In this document: positions 22,855-32,440 of the stretch, piece after piece
Layout of the letters: the number at the start of each line of letters is the position of its first letter
Numbering within the stretch: the first letter of the stretch is position 1
The notes under the pieces: generated by a model
Seen by the model: the letters and a program-made list of their open reading frames with translations, nothing else
Told to the model about the DNA's origin: nothing
Databases searched by the model: none
DNA from: Ovis canadensis
Lineage: Eukaryota; Chordata; Mammalia; Artiodactyla; Bovidae
Assembly: GCF_042477335.2 (NCBI RefSeq)
Contig: NC_091247.1
Location: 12,439,001 to 12,503,000, forward strand
Direction of reading: 5' to 3'
Length of the DNA: 64,000 nucleotides
Position numbers and translations under genes: made by a program

Positions 22855-23078
22855 CTTGGGTGATCCACGGCTCACATTGCAGTGTTTGCATGTTGTGTAT
22901 CCTTGAGCAAGTGATTCGTCCTCTCAACAGAATTTCCTCATCGGTAAAATGGAAATAACTGTATTCCTTCCCAAGATTGTCATAAAGATTGACAAAAAGC
23001 ATACGTGTTAGTGCTTAGCACAGTGCCAGGCCGATGGAGAACGGCAAATAAATAAATGTTAGCCAGTATTTCCACTGT
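22855..23078 (+). mobile_element. MIR SINE
   Basis: CTTGAGCAAGTGATTCGTCC, TTTCCTCATCGGTAAAATGG, GCTTAGCACAGTGCCAGG and AATAAATGTTAGCCAGTATT follow MIR order up to the tail. Confidence 0.85.
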
Positions 23079-23098
23079 TGCCATGCATCGTTGACTGT

Positions 23099-23441
23099 AT
23101 TTTTTTTAAAGATTTTTTTGGTAAATATGTTGTTTTGTAGGTTTTGTATTTTTATGTTATTGTTCGGGCGGGAGGGCTGTGTTGGGTCTTCACTGCTCTG
23201 TCGCTGCTTCTCCAGTTGTGCTGAGCGGATGCTGCCCTTCGTTGCAGTGTGTGGGCCTCTCACTGCGGTGGCTTCTCTCCTTGCAGAGGACAGGCTCTGG
23301 GCACATGGGCTCAGTACTTGTGGTGTATGGGCTTAGTTGCCCAGTCGCATGTGGAATCTTAGTTCCCCAACCAGGAATCAAGCCTGTGCCCCCCACGTTG
23401 GCAGGTGGATTCTTTGCCATTGGACTACCTAGGGAAATTCC
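23099..23441 (-). mobile_element. CHR-2-type tRNA SINE, long form
   Basis: About 340 bp: T-rich tail, GTTGGGTCTTCACTGCTC, TGCGGTGGCTTCTCTCCTTG, CACATGGGCTCAGTACTTG, GTCGCATGTGGAATCTTAG, and the reverse tRNA head GATTCTTTGCCATTGGAC. This long subtype is also seen at 52670-52998. Confidence 0.88.
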
Positions 23442-23449
23442 ACTTATTT

Positions 23450-23613
23450 ATTTATTTTTTTAATATTCATTTGGCTGCACCAGGTCTAAGTTGCAGCATG
23501 CAGGCTCTTTAGTTGCAGCATGTGGGATCTAGTTCCCTGGTCATGAATCGAATGTGGGCCCTCCCTGCATAGGGAGCACAGAGTTTTAGCCACTGGACCC
23601 CCAGGAAAGTCCC
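23450..23613 (-). mobile_element. CHR-2-type tRNA SINE, short form
   Basis: TTTGGCTGCACCAGGTCTAA, AGTTGCAGCATGTGGGATC, TAGTTCCCTGGTCATGAATC and the head GTTTTAGCCACTGGACCCC. It abuts the previous SINE in the same orientation, sharing the T-rich joint, which suggests insertion into the tail of its neighbour. Confidence 0.88.
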
Positions 23614-23816
23614 TCATTAACTGTATCTTGAACTGACCTTAATCAGAGCTAACTCTGTCCCCTCTTGTGGTATCTAAAGGGACAGAGTACTTGGGCTCAA
23701 TGTGGGCTGGAGCCCATACCAAGAACACTGATTTCAAACACCAGAAGGTCCAGACAGCAGTCATATTCCTCAGGCAGGTAGCTGTACCTGATTCTACATG
23801 TTTATCTAGTTTGGAG

Positions 23817-24062
23817 TGCCTGGAGAATCCCATGGACGGAGGAGCCTGGTAGGCTGCAGTCCATGGGGTCACGAAGAGTCGGACACGACTGAGCGACTTC
23901 ACTTTCATTTTTCATGTTCATGCATTGGAGAAGGAAATGACAACCCACTCCAGTGTTCTTGCCTGGAGAATCCCAGGGACGGGGAAGCCTGGTGGGCTGC
24001 TGTTTATGGGGTCGCACAGAGGCGGACACGACTGAAGTGACTTAGCAGCAGCAGCAGCAGCA
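23817..24062 (+). mobile_element. Bov-A2 SINE
   Basis: Two BovA units: CCTGGAGAATCCCATGGACG with GACACGACTGAGCGACTTC, a CATGCATTGGAGAAGGAAAT linker, then GAATCCCAGGGACGGGGAAG and a terminus of CTTAGCAGCAGCAGCAGCAG. The (AGC)6 end is the normal Bov-A2 terminus. Unit one lacks its first about 40 bases. Confidence 0.93.
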
Positions 24063-24289
24063 AACAACCAACAGCACCACGGAGAGAAGGGTGTCTCAGT
24101 GTATGAGACAGTGAGGGATGGAGCCAGGAAAAGGAAAAGAGTTGCTAGATGGGAGCCAAGTAGGAATCTGGCAACTGAGATGGGTCAGTATCGTGAAGGA
24201 TGGGCCACAGGGAGGCTGGGCGCACTCTTGAGCACACAACATTTACCCCAGTTCCCACGATGACTATTAAGCACTATGTCCACTAGGAT

Positions 24290-24963
24290 AGCTAAAACAA
24301 AGACAGTAACAAGTGTTGATGAGGATGTGGAGAAATTAGAACCCTGCTACATGGCTGGTGGGAATGTAAAATGCTACAACTACTTTTGAAAACAGTTCGG
24401 CATGTCCTTAGATAGTTAAATATACTGTGACCGTATGATCCAGCAATTCCACTACTGTGTACTTGCCCACATCCACACATTTGTCCACACAAAAACTTAT
24501 CCATGAATGTTTGCAGAAGCATTTTTTGTAATAGTTGAAAGGCAGAAACAACCCAACCTCTGTCAAATGAGGACTGAAGAAACAAAATGTGATCTATCCA
24601 TACAGCAGAATAATATTTGGCAATCAGAAAAGATTGGATGACTGAGACATACCAGAACATGGATAAATCTTTAAAACATGATGCTTAATTAAAGAAGCCA
24701 AACACAAAAGACCCCATGTTGTATGATTCTTTCTATATGAAATATCCAGAACAGGTAAATCCATGGAGACAGCAAGCAGATTGGTGGTTACCAGGGACTG
24801 GAGAAAGAACAGGGGACTGTTCATGGTAACAGGGTTTCTTTGGCGGTGATAAAAATGTTCTGAAAACAAGTAATGGTAATGGTTGCACAACTCTGAGTAT
24901 ATCACTGAATTTCACACTTTAAAGGGTGAATTTTGTGGTGTATGAATTATAATCTCAATAAAG
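24290..24963 (+). mobile_element. Old L1 3' end
   Basis: AAGTGTTGATGAGGATGTGG, GACCGTATGATCCAGCAATT, CTTATCCATGAATGTTTGC, CCATGTTGTATGATTCTTTC, GTGGTTACCAGGGACTGG, and the 3' terminus AATTATAATCTCAATAAAG. It is an uninterrupted 670-bp fragment, non-coding, with a BovA inserted exactly at its end. Confidence 0.88.
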
Positions 24964-25089
24964 TGAAAGTGAAGTCGCTCAGTCGTGTCCGACACTTTGC
25001 AACCCATGGACTGTAGCCCACCAAGCTCTTCTGTCCATGGGATTCTCCAAGCAAGAATACTGGAGTGGGTTGCCATTTCCTTCTCCAAT
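24964..25089 (-). mobile_element. BovA monomer SINE with TSD
   Basis: A single BovA unit (TGAAAGTGAAGTCGCTCAGT to GCCATTTCCTTCTCCAAT) without tRNA head. A perfect 13-bp duplication AATCTCAATAAAG lies at 24951-24963 and 25090-25102. Confidence 0.93.
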
Positions 25090-25102
25090 AATCTCAATAA
25101 AG

Positions 25103-25624
25103 CTGCTATAAGTGCTACCCACCTTTGAGCACTTTCAGTGTGCCAGCGAGTGAGCTGAGTACATGCTTGAGCTTGTTACCAGGCTTTAGGGACAAGGCTG
25201 ACCTGTTGAGGAGCCTGAGCTGGATTCATGTGACTCCCACCTTCTTGGAGGGAGGCAAGGAGCAGAGAGGCCCAGTTTGGCTGACAGGTAGATAAGGGAG
25301 TGATGGGGGGTGGGGGGCGGTAAGCATCCCTGAGACATGAGGACACCTGAGAAAAGTCAAGTCACTTGAGTTCAGAGAGCCGGTCAGAAAGTGTGTCCAT
25401 CTGTGGCAGGCCTCCAGAACAAGGAGCCTGGCCCTCTCTCTACTCTGTGGCCCTCTGGACCCCAGAGGAAACCCTGGTGACTTAAAGCAGGAGAATGCCC
25501 TCCCAGTTGGTGGAAAACGAATTGAGGAGGAGGCAAAAAGAACCAGAGAGGTGAATTAGGAGGCTGGAGCCATCACCTGGAAGTGAGATAACTTACACTC
25601 CAATAGGGGAGATGGGCCATGTAT
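25103..25624. other. Unassigned stretch
   Basis: No gene or clear repeat was recognised. A G-rich patch lies at about 25300-25320. Confidence 0.4.
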
Positions 25625-26137
25625 TAGGGTTCCCCAGAGAAACAGAACCAATGGGATATATATACGTACACATCTACACCTCTGTCTCTATCATCTCTAT
25701 CTGTACTTATAGCAAGTGATTTACTGTACGGAACTGGCTCATACAATTATAGAGGTTAAAAACCCCTCAACTCTGCATTTGTCAAACTGGAGACCCAGGA
25801 AAGCCTGTGCTGTAATTCCAGCCTGAGCCCAAAGGCCTGAAATTCAGTAGAGCACACGGTGGAGATTCCAGCCTGAGGGCAGAAAAAGCCAAAGTCCTCG
25901 CTCAAACAGTCAGGAAGGCACATTTCCCTGTTGCTCGGTCTCCTCTGCTCGGATCTTCATTGACTGGATGAGGGCCACCCACATTAGGGAGAACAGCCTG
26001 CTTTACTTAAAGTCCATTGATTCAAATGTTCATCTCCTCCAAAAACACTGTTGCAGGCATACCCAGGAAAACATGTGACCAAATACCTGGGCACCCCATG
26101 ACCCAGTCACAATGACACATGAAATTAACCATCACAG
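25625..26137 (-). mobile_element. Solitary ERVL-class LTR (MLT2-like)
   Basis: Reverse orientation: TTAGGGTTCCCCAGAGAAAC, AGAACCAATGGGATATATAT, GATTTACTGTACGGAACTGG, AGACCCAGGAAAGCC, GACTGGATGAGGGCCACCCA, TGCTTTACTTAAAGTCC and CACATGAAATTAACCATCAC. The order and ends fit a near-complete old solo LTR of about 510 bp. No proviral genes are present. Confidence 0.75.
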
Positions 26138-27079
26138 GCCACAAGCAAATAAACATACAATGTATGGTCAGGGAGCAATAAAAAAGTATGGGGAAAAATG
26201 AAGCAGGGCGACTGACTTGAGAACAGTGGGGCCAGAATGACAGGCAGAGAGAAGGTATCGAAAATAAATATCTGTTAAATGAAAGGCTGAATGTTGCATT
26301 CCCCCAAGTGTTACTTTTTTCTTTATGCCCCACATTGCTTTGCCTTCTGTTAGGTTTTAACTGCAGTGAATGCTATTGTCACTGGGAATTAAGGTATTTT
26401 CTTTTTTTTTCCCAAAGAATCAGCAGCTTGAAAGATACCGTGTTCACACATTCTGCCGGAATGTCACATTTGATATGGCCACTGGACACGCTTGACTTCT
26501 TCTTTATTTATGATTTCTGGCGCTTTTCCTTTGAGGCCGCTCAGAATAGCTTCTGATCCTGCTCGCTCACAGAAACGGTGAAATCAAATCTTCCTGTGCT
26601 CGCCCCATCGGAGGCCAGTTTGCTTATGTAAGCTACTCCCGCCCTCGCTGAGTAACTGGATGGTGAGAGCAGAGCCCCGGACAGATTTCAAATGAGGCTC
26701 TCTTCACATAAACGTCTTTGACTCGCGTACTATTTTTCTGGTAAATTGCTTTTGTTTCCAGAAACCTCGTCGCAATCGATACAAGTTGTGTGCGCGCTAC
26801 GGGAGACCACATTTGAGCCATTGGCTGATCACTAATCTCTTTATTCCCCTTTAAATGTTTTTGGTCTTTCCCTCGGTAATATTCAAATCAATGTCCTGAC
26901 TTATTTATTCTTTGGGAGTCTCAGTATCTCCCTCAGCATCTCATCACTTCTGTTTGATGATAGATTTTGTTGAACTTCTGTACCCTGGGCAAAGCAGCGG
27001 GCTCCAAGGACTGTCTGTTGTGTGTGGGTGTAATGTGTGTACATGTCAACAAATTTGCACGAGTGTGAGTGTGTCTATC
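26138..27079. other. Repeat-free stretch, possibly containing a regulatory element
   Basis: About 0.94 kb with no transposon recognised and no exon evident. The central 480 bp (about 26400-26880) is unusual for intergenic DNA in keeping about 22 CpGs. It is listed separately as a candidate regulatory element. The surrounding bases are AT-rich. Confidence 0.45.
26400..26880. promoter_or_regulatory. Candidate distal regulatory element (CpG-retaining)
   Basis: I counted about 22 CpGs in this 480-bp, roughly 45 percent GC stretch, with the densest part at 26720-26812 (CTCGCG, TCGTCGC, ATCGAT, GCGCGC). Methylated intergenic DNA in mammals usually loses CpGs, so their survival here suggests either low germline methylation or selection. 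An AATCGAT and a TCACTAATCTC-like homeodomain word lie in it. No promoter motif or transcript is evident. Function is inferred only. Confidence 0.35.
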
Positions 27080-27225
27080 CTTATAAGAGCTGAAAGACCT
27101 CTGAGTTCGAAATCAAACAGATCTAAGTTGGAGGGACCGTTTTTCCATGGTCTAGGCAGTAACCTTGGGCAAGTTGTCTCATGGGGGCCTACGATTCACA
27201 GCTGGAAAAGAGAAATGTAGGTCTA
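27080..27225 (+). mobile_element. MIR SINE fragment
   Basis: CGAAATCAAACAGATCTAAG, GTAACCTTGGGCAAGTTGTC and CCTACGATTCACAGCTGG follow MIR order. The tail is missing where the L1 fragment begins. Confidence 0.6.
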
Positions 27226-27379
27226 TACCCAAGAGAAATGAAAACGTATGTCCACATTAAAACTGAATGTCCACATTTAACAGACTGTTCATAGCAGCAT
27301 TTTTCATAATAGCAAATGAAACCCATATCCCATCAACTGGTGAATTGATAAATAAAACCCATACAGTAGAATATGATTT

Positions 27380-27505
27380 GGGGGCTTTGCTAGCAGCCCA
27401 ATGGTTAAGACTCCACACTTCCAATGCAGAGGTCATGGGTTCAATGCCTGACTGGGGAACCAAGATCTCACATGCCACATGGCGTGGCCAAAAAAATAAA
27501 AGAAT
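27380..27505 (+). mobile_element. tRNA-derived SINE inside L1, with TSD
   Basis: GGGGGCTTTGCTAGCAGCCC, ATGGTTAAGACTCCACACTT, GTTCAATGCCTGACTGGGG and a GGCGTGGCCAAAAAAATAAA tail. The 9-bp duplication ATATGATTT lies at 27371-27379 and 27506-27514. Confidence 0.9.
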
Positions 27506-27619
27506 ATATGATTTGATCATTAAAGAAATGAAACACCGACACATGCTACAACATGGATGACCCTAGAAAACATGGTTCCGCGTGAAAGAAGCCAGATACT
27601 AAAGACCCTGGGTATTCAT

Positions 27620-27621
<2 letters not shown>

Positions 27622-27681
<60 letters not shown>
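27622..27681. repeat. (GCT)20 trinucleotide repeat
   Basis: Twenty uninterrupted GCT units at the Bov-A2 terminus. Other copies in the window carry about 3-6. Read on the minus strand it encodes a fortuitous polyglutamine run with no gene around it. Likely polymorphic. Confidence 0.95.
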
Positions 27682-27682
<1 letters not shown>

Positions 27683-27935
27683 AGTCGCTTCAGTCATGTC
27701 CGACTCTGTGCGACCCCGTAGACGGCCTCCTACCAGGCTCTGCCGTCCCTGGGATTCTCCAGGCAAGAACACGGGAGTGGGTTGCCATTTCCTTCTCCAA
27801 TGCATGAAAGTGAAAGTGAAGTTGCTCAGTCATGTCCAACTCTTTGTGACCCCTTGGGCTGTAGCCTACCAGGCTCCTCTGTCCATGGGATTTTCCAGGC
27901 AAGAGTACTGGAGTGGGGTGCCACTGCCTTCTCCG
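27625..27935 (-). mobile_element. Bov-A2 SINE with expanded GCT terminus and TSD
   Basis: Full dimer: a (GCT)n start, GAGTCGCTTCAGTCATGTCC, linker GCATGAAAGTGAAAGTGAAG, and a second unit ending GCCACTGCCTTCTCCG. The 11-bp duplication ATTCATTTGCT lies at 27614-27624 and 27936-27946, placing the insertion inside the end of the MLT1 LTR. Confidence 0.94.
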
Positions 27936-28204
27936 ATTCATTTGCTAGGGCTGCTCTAACAAAATAGCACAGGATGGGTGGCTTAAACAACAGAAATATA
28001 TTGCCTCCCAGTTCTGGAGGGAGGCTCAAGCCCAAGATCAAGGGGTCAGCAGTTTTGCTTTCTTCTGAGGGAATCTGTTCATACCCCTCCTAGCTTCTTG
28101 TGGTTTGCTGGCAATCTGCCGTATTCCTGGGCTTGTAGGTACATCACCTCAATCTCTGCCTTCATCTTCACATAACTATCTCCCTTTATCCAAATTTCCC
28201 CCCT

Positions 28205-28359
28205 TTAAAAAAAAATAATGTATGCATGTATGTTTGTATTTGGCTACACTGGGACTTAGTTGCAGCAAGTGGGGTCTAGTTCCCTGACCAGGGATGGAAC
28301 CTGGAGCCCCCGCACTGGGAGCTCGGAGTCTTAACCACTGGGTCACCGAGGAGGTCCCT
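28205..28359 (-). mobile_element. CHR-2-type tRNA SINE inside the LTR
   Basis: A TTTAAAAAAAAATAATG joint, then TTTGGCTACACTGGGACTTA, GGTCTAGTTCCCTGACCAGG, and the head GGAGTCTTAACCACTGGGTC. It interrupts the MLT1 LTR between its CAAATTTCCCC and TTATAAGGACC parts. Confidence 0.88.
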
Positions 28360-28799
28360 AAACTTCCCCATTTTATAAGGACCAGTCGCTAGTCCACCCT
28401 CAAGACCTCATTTTGACTAATTACATCTGCAACAACCCTCTTTCCAAACAGGGTCATATTCTGAGGTCCTGAGCGTTAGGATTTCAATGTGTGTTGAGGG
28501 AAGGGGACACAATTCAACCCATTAATACCACATATTGTATGATTCCATTAATACGAAATGTCTGGAATAGGTAAGCCCGTGGAGACAGAAAGTAGATTAG
28601 TGGTTGCCAGGGGCTGGGAGAAAGAAGGAATTTGGAATGACTGTTAATGGATACAGGGTTTATTTTTGAAAGTGTTCTGAAATTAGATAGTGGTGGTTCT
28701 TGCACAACTCTGTGAATATACTAAAAACTAATGAACTGTACATTTTAAATGGATGAACTGTATGGTATGTGAATTATATCTCGAAAGAGCTAGTTTTGG

Positions 28800-28900
28800 G
28801 GGCGTTTTTTTATTTTTATTTTTTGCCAAACCCATGCCCCCTGCAGCAGAAGTATGGAGTCCTAACCACAGACCACCAAGGAATTCCACCCCCTCAAAAA
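28800..28900 (-). mobile_element. CHR-2-type tRNA SINE fragment
   Basis: A T-rich start, TTTGCCAAACCCATGCCCCC and ATGGAGTCCTAACCACAGAC with CCACCAAGGAATTCC. The middle of the family is missing, so the copy is short or internally deleted. Confidence 0.65.
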
Positions 28901-29789
28901 AATGTTTGTTTGTTTTAAAAGAAAATGTGTAATGCTGGCCACTCTTCTGCCCTGTTAAGATTCTGCAGCTCCTGTGTTTTAATACAAGTGAAAGTGTTTG
29001 GGAAACTCTGCAAAGATAAAATACAGTTGTAACCTTTAGTCTTAAATTTTTAAATGCCTTTGGTATTTGTTAAGTGCATTCCACCCTGCATGGTGGATTC
29101 CCTATTAATTCCAGGCTTTCTAATGTAATAAAGAGAATTCCAGCTCTCCTTAACAGCTGACTCTTAGCAGTTGCTGCAAGTTCACTGTCACATCATTGAG
29201 AAAAACACCTTTCCCAGACCTGCCCTGGTTTGACCACGGAACGGTCATCCTCTGAACGGATGTCTCTTTTACCGCTGAGTTTATCTCAGTGCAGCCTCTG
29301 GAAAGCACCTTCCAACCTCTGCATTTTAAGAGACTAGTTCTTTTTTCCCCCTCTGCATCTGTGCTTTTGCCCTTGTTGGAGCACAGCTATTTCTTCCCCC
29401 AGAGGCCAGATAAAATTTCATGAAACAGTTGGGATTTCAGCGGCTAACAGAAACATGTCTTGTCCTCTGAGATGCCTTCGTGCATCCCTGCCCTCCTCCC
29501 AACCCCCAGGGGTTGCTGCCCAGACCCTCGGCATCTCTTACGGCTCAAGCCTTAGGGACCACTGTGTCCCTTAGCGGCCAGCCATCAGCTGTCTCTGGCC
29601 ACAGGAAGTGTGTATCCTCTTGTTCATGACCTTGGCTGTATACTTCATGCCTGCTGTAGGATGAACTGAGTTGCAGGTCTCTCCGGCAGCCTGTCTCCTG
29701 TGGTGTGAGGAATCTCTGGCATGAAGTGCATATAGATTAGTAGGTTGTAGGCAAACAGTGCAGCCACTGAATCCGATCTGGCCAAACTT
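28901..29789. other. Unassigned stretch
   Basis: No gene or clear repeat was recognised in about 0.9 kb of mixed composition. Confidence 0.4.
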
Positions 29790-29807
29790 AATTTACAATC
29801 CCTCCAG

Positions 29808-30053
29808 AAACTCCAATACTTTGGCCACCTCATGCGAAGAGTTGACTCATTGGAAAAGACTCTGATGCTGGGAGGGATTGGGGACAGGAGGAGAAGGGGA
29901 CGACAGAGGATGAGATGGCTGGATGGCATCACTGACTCGATGGACGTGAGTCTGAGTGAACTCTGGGAGTTGGTGATGGACAGGGAGGCCTTGTATGCTG
30001 TGATTCATGGGGTCACAAAGAGTTGGACATGACTGAGCGACTGAACTGAACTG
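29808..30053 (+). mobile_element. BovB LINE 3' end, short 5'-truncated copy with TSD
   Basis: Starts in the last part of ORF2 (CTCCAATACTTTGGCCACCT, coding QYFGHLM-like) and runs through GATGGCATCACTGACTCGAT to the ACTGAACTGAACTGA terminus. A perfect 18-bp duplication, AATTTACAATCCCTCCAG, lies at 29790-29807 and 30054-30071. The frame is open for about 66 codons, which shows only that the copy is young. Confidence 0.96.
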
Positions 30054-30154
30054 AATTTACAATCCCTCCAGTGTCTTCTTCTATCTACCTGTTAGATTTT
30101 ACACTTCGGGGCCGTTTCAAACTGGGTCCCCTTTCTAGCTCTCCAGCCCCTTGG

Positions 30155-30312
30155 TGTGTGTTTTTGGCTGTGTTGCCTAATTTCTCTGGGCCTCCATTCC
30201 TCCAAATCTGAAAGGAAGGTAATGATCCTATTCTCATAAGGCTGTGATGACGATGGAATGAGGTTTTTCTGATACGTACTGAGAGCCTGACTTAATATTG
30301 GTGCAGTCTCTC
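30155..30312 (+). mobile_element. MIR SINE fragment
   Basis: GGCTGTGTTGCCTAATTTCT, GGGCCTCCATTCCTCCAAAT, CATAAGGCTGTGATGACGAT and a degraded CTGAGAGCCTGACTTAATA tail. It is followed by a pyrimidine-rich (TC)n-like run at about 30307-30340. Confidence 0.7.
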
Positions 30313-30849
30313 TCTCTCCCCCTTCTCTCTCTCCGCCCCCAGGGAAGGCAAGGTTGCCCTGACTGAGGCCTGAGACACAGTTGAAAAGAGCGCCACGGTC
30401 AGAGTCACACACCCGTCATGTGAAGCCCCAGCTCTGGTTGTGACCCTGGACTGAACCCTCTAGCCCATATCTCCCCACGTCACTGGGGCTGGAGCAGGGG
30501 GTCCTGAGGGGCACCCAGGATCGTGGATAAGAAGCAGCTGAGAAGCCTGTTGGAGGCCGTCTGGCTGGGACACTCTGTTGTCACAACAGCCCTCCCGGAA
30601 ATCATGTGACCTGACAGCCTTCACATCCACTCAGGCTGCTCCTCACAGGAGGACTCCATATTCAGCTCCATTTATCCAGGGCCTGGGCACTTTCCTGGCT
30701 CTTGGGAGGGCAGACTCCAGGCCCCTCTCTGCAGCCTCCTTTGTTCCCCTGTCTCACCATCCCCCAGCACGGGGTCTCTATTCTGGCCCAGCTGGTGGAG
30801 GCGTGGTCCTCATGAGGGGCCAGAGAAGGTCCCCCAGTCATGCCCCACT
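30313..30849. other. Unassigned stretch
   Basis: Apart from the TC-rich tract at its start, no gene or repeat was recognised. An open frame of 103 codons on + has no known domain. Confidence 0.4.
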
Positions 30850-31045
30850 TGGCCACTTGGAGCTGCGGGGCCCTGGGCAAGTCCCTTAGGTCCTCTGTGG
30901 CTGGGTGCCTCCTCCAGACGTTGGTGATAGTCACAGCCCCTCCCTCATAGGTGGCCATGTGGGTTAAATATCATCACGTGTAAAGAATTTAGATCAGAGT
31001 CTAGCACATAGTAAGCACTCGATGAATTGTTGTTGCTTATTCACT
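30850..31045 (+). mobile_element. MIR SINE
   Basis: GGCCCTGGGCAAGTCCCTTA, CTCCCTCATAGGTGG, AGAGTCTAGCACATAGTAAG and CACTCGATGAATTGTTGTTG are MIR blocks in order. Confidence 0.8.
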
Positions 31046-32440
31046 CAATTATTCACTCACTGGACACCTCCACTCTGCTGGGTGCTAGGGACGCAGATGC
31101 AGCAGAGGGAAACCCCGCCTTCACAGGGCGCCCCGGGTCAGAGGGGCAGGCAGATGGGACCCGGGGCCACTACCGGACTCAGTGGTAACACAGGGTCGGT
31201 GCTGGGGGAACTACACACGCGATGAGGAGAGTGGGGTCGTACAGAGAGGCACTGACTCCTCTGGGGTGGGTCAGGAGAAGCCTCCTCCGGAGACCCTTTG
31301 GCTGGGCCATGTGGGGCGCAGGAATTCCCCTGCTGGTGGGAGAGGCCCAGAGAGGGCAGTCCAGGCATGGGAGCAGCACAGGCAAAGGTGCAAGGGGAGA
31401 GCAGAGCCCAGGTCTGGAGGCAAAGATGCTCACTGCCCACCCCGCCCCTCCCGCTCACCCGGAGCCTGCCCGTGGGATCCTGCTGTGAGAAGCTGTGTGA
31501 CCAGGAGCTGGCCACCGGTGCCCGGGGGCAAGTACCCCAGTGCTACCCTCAGTCAAGGGGCGATGGCAGGCACTTACCCAGTGTCCTGGCCTCTCGAGGT
31601 GGCTGTAACTTTAAGCGGTGTTTCGTCCCCCTTCCCAGAAGTTCCCAGAGGGTCGGAGCGCGCTGCTTCTGAAGGCATCCTGTACCGACACACTCACTTC
31701 CCACATGCACGGTTAAGACCCCAATCCTTTTCTCAGAGGCTGCTTCCTCTGTCTAGGGGAACCCAGCCTAAGACATCCAGCCGTGTAAGAGCTGACCGGA
31801 CAGGGGTTTGTCCAGAACCCTCCATTCTCCAGCATTCTGGCCACTTGATTGGTTCTCCGGGCAGTTACTGAGCATTTGGTGCATGGCCGGCTCCAGGAAA
31901 ACACTTAGGGAGATTCAAGAAGTAGAGCCAAGAGTCCCTTGAGATGCTATTTGAGGAGGCAAGACAGCTGCAGGTGGGGGTGGGGGGCACAGAAAGAACT
32001 GCAAGGGCTGGGAAAGGTAGAGTGCATTTAGGGAAGAGCAGGCAGGTGGGTGCGTTGGATCCCAGGATGGTGCTATAGAGAAGAGGCAATGCAATCCGAA
32101 AGGGCACGTGGGCTGCGGCAGCTGGAGGTGCCCCTTGGTCCCTAAGGGAGCGGCGACAGGGAGCCACGGAAGGACAGAGGCTGGGGGATGGGGCACTCTC
32201 TGTTAGAAGAAGCCCTCGGCTCCGGGCAGGGTGGCAGGGAGGGGGCAGACCGGGAAGAGGCTGCGGAGCAGGGTGTTGCTGTCAGCCAGCCCGGCTCTAG
32301 CCGGACCTGCCCCCAGCCTCCGGAGGGCCATCTTTTCATAAAAGCGCGGAAAGCTTCCTGCTTTCCCACCCTTCCTTTCAGACCCGTTTCCTGCTTGGCC
32401 TCCAAACTTATTCCCATTCCTCCCACCTTCTCTCATTATC
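31046..32440. other. GC-rich unassigned stretch
   Basis: About 1.4 kb of moderately GC- and CpG-richer sequence than the flanks, with open frames up to 229 codons (31182-31871, +) and no confident repeat. No splice-site pattern, domain or homology could be recognised. It may be unique intergenic DNA or an unrecognised transcript. Confidence 0.35.

Larger units (their letters stand above)
27609..28529 (-). mobile_element. MLT1-type ERVL-MaLR LTR split by two SINEs
   Basis: In reverse: GGTATTCATTT (before Bov-A2), then TTTGCTAGGGCTGCTCTAAC, GGTGGCTTAAACAACAGAAA, CTCCCAGTTCTGGAGGG, CTTCTTGTGGTTTGCTGG, and after the CHR-2 SINE TTATAAGGACCAGTCGCTAG, GACTAATTACATCTGC and GGGGACACAATTCAACCC. An old solo LTR, with no internal genes. 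Confidence 0.85.
27226..28795 (+). mobile_element. Old L1 3' end broken by SINE and LTR insertions
   Basis: Three pieces of one L1: about 27226-27370 (ACCCAAGAGAAATG, CATAGCAGCATTTTTCATAA), 27515-27607 (CACATGCTACAACATGG, GTGAAAGAAGCCAGA), and about 28530-28795 (CATATTGTATGATTCCATTA, GTGGTTGCCAGGGGCTGGG, TATGTGAATTATATCTCG). They join in normal L1 order once the insertions are removed. Confidence 0.87.

Noticed and set aside
25625-26137. Possible provirus
   Set aside because: Only a solo LTR is present. No gag, pol or env remnant was seen between this and any other LTR in the window.
27599-27805. Polyglutamine-containing 68-residue frame
   Set aside because: It is the minus-strand reading of the Bov-A2 SINE and its GCT run, not a protein gene.
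29832-30032. 66-codon frame with clear protein similarity
   Set aside because: It is the C-terminal end of BovB ORF2 in a short truncated copy. It has no promoter or independent function.
31182-31871. 229-codon + strand frame as a gene
   Set aside because: No domain, no splice signals that form a consistent model, and minus-strand frames overlap it. Kept only as a low-interest block.
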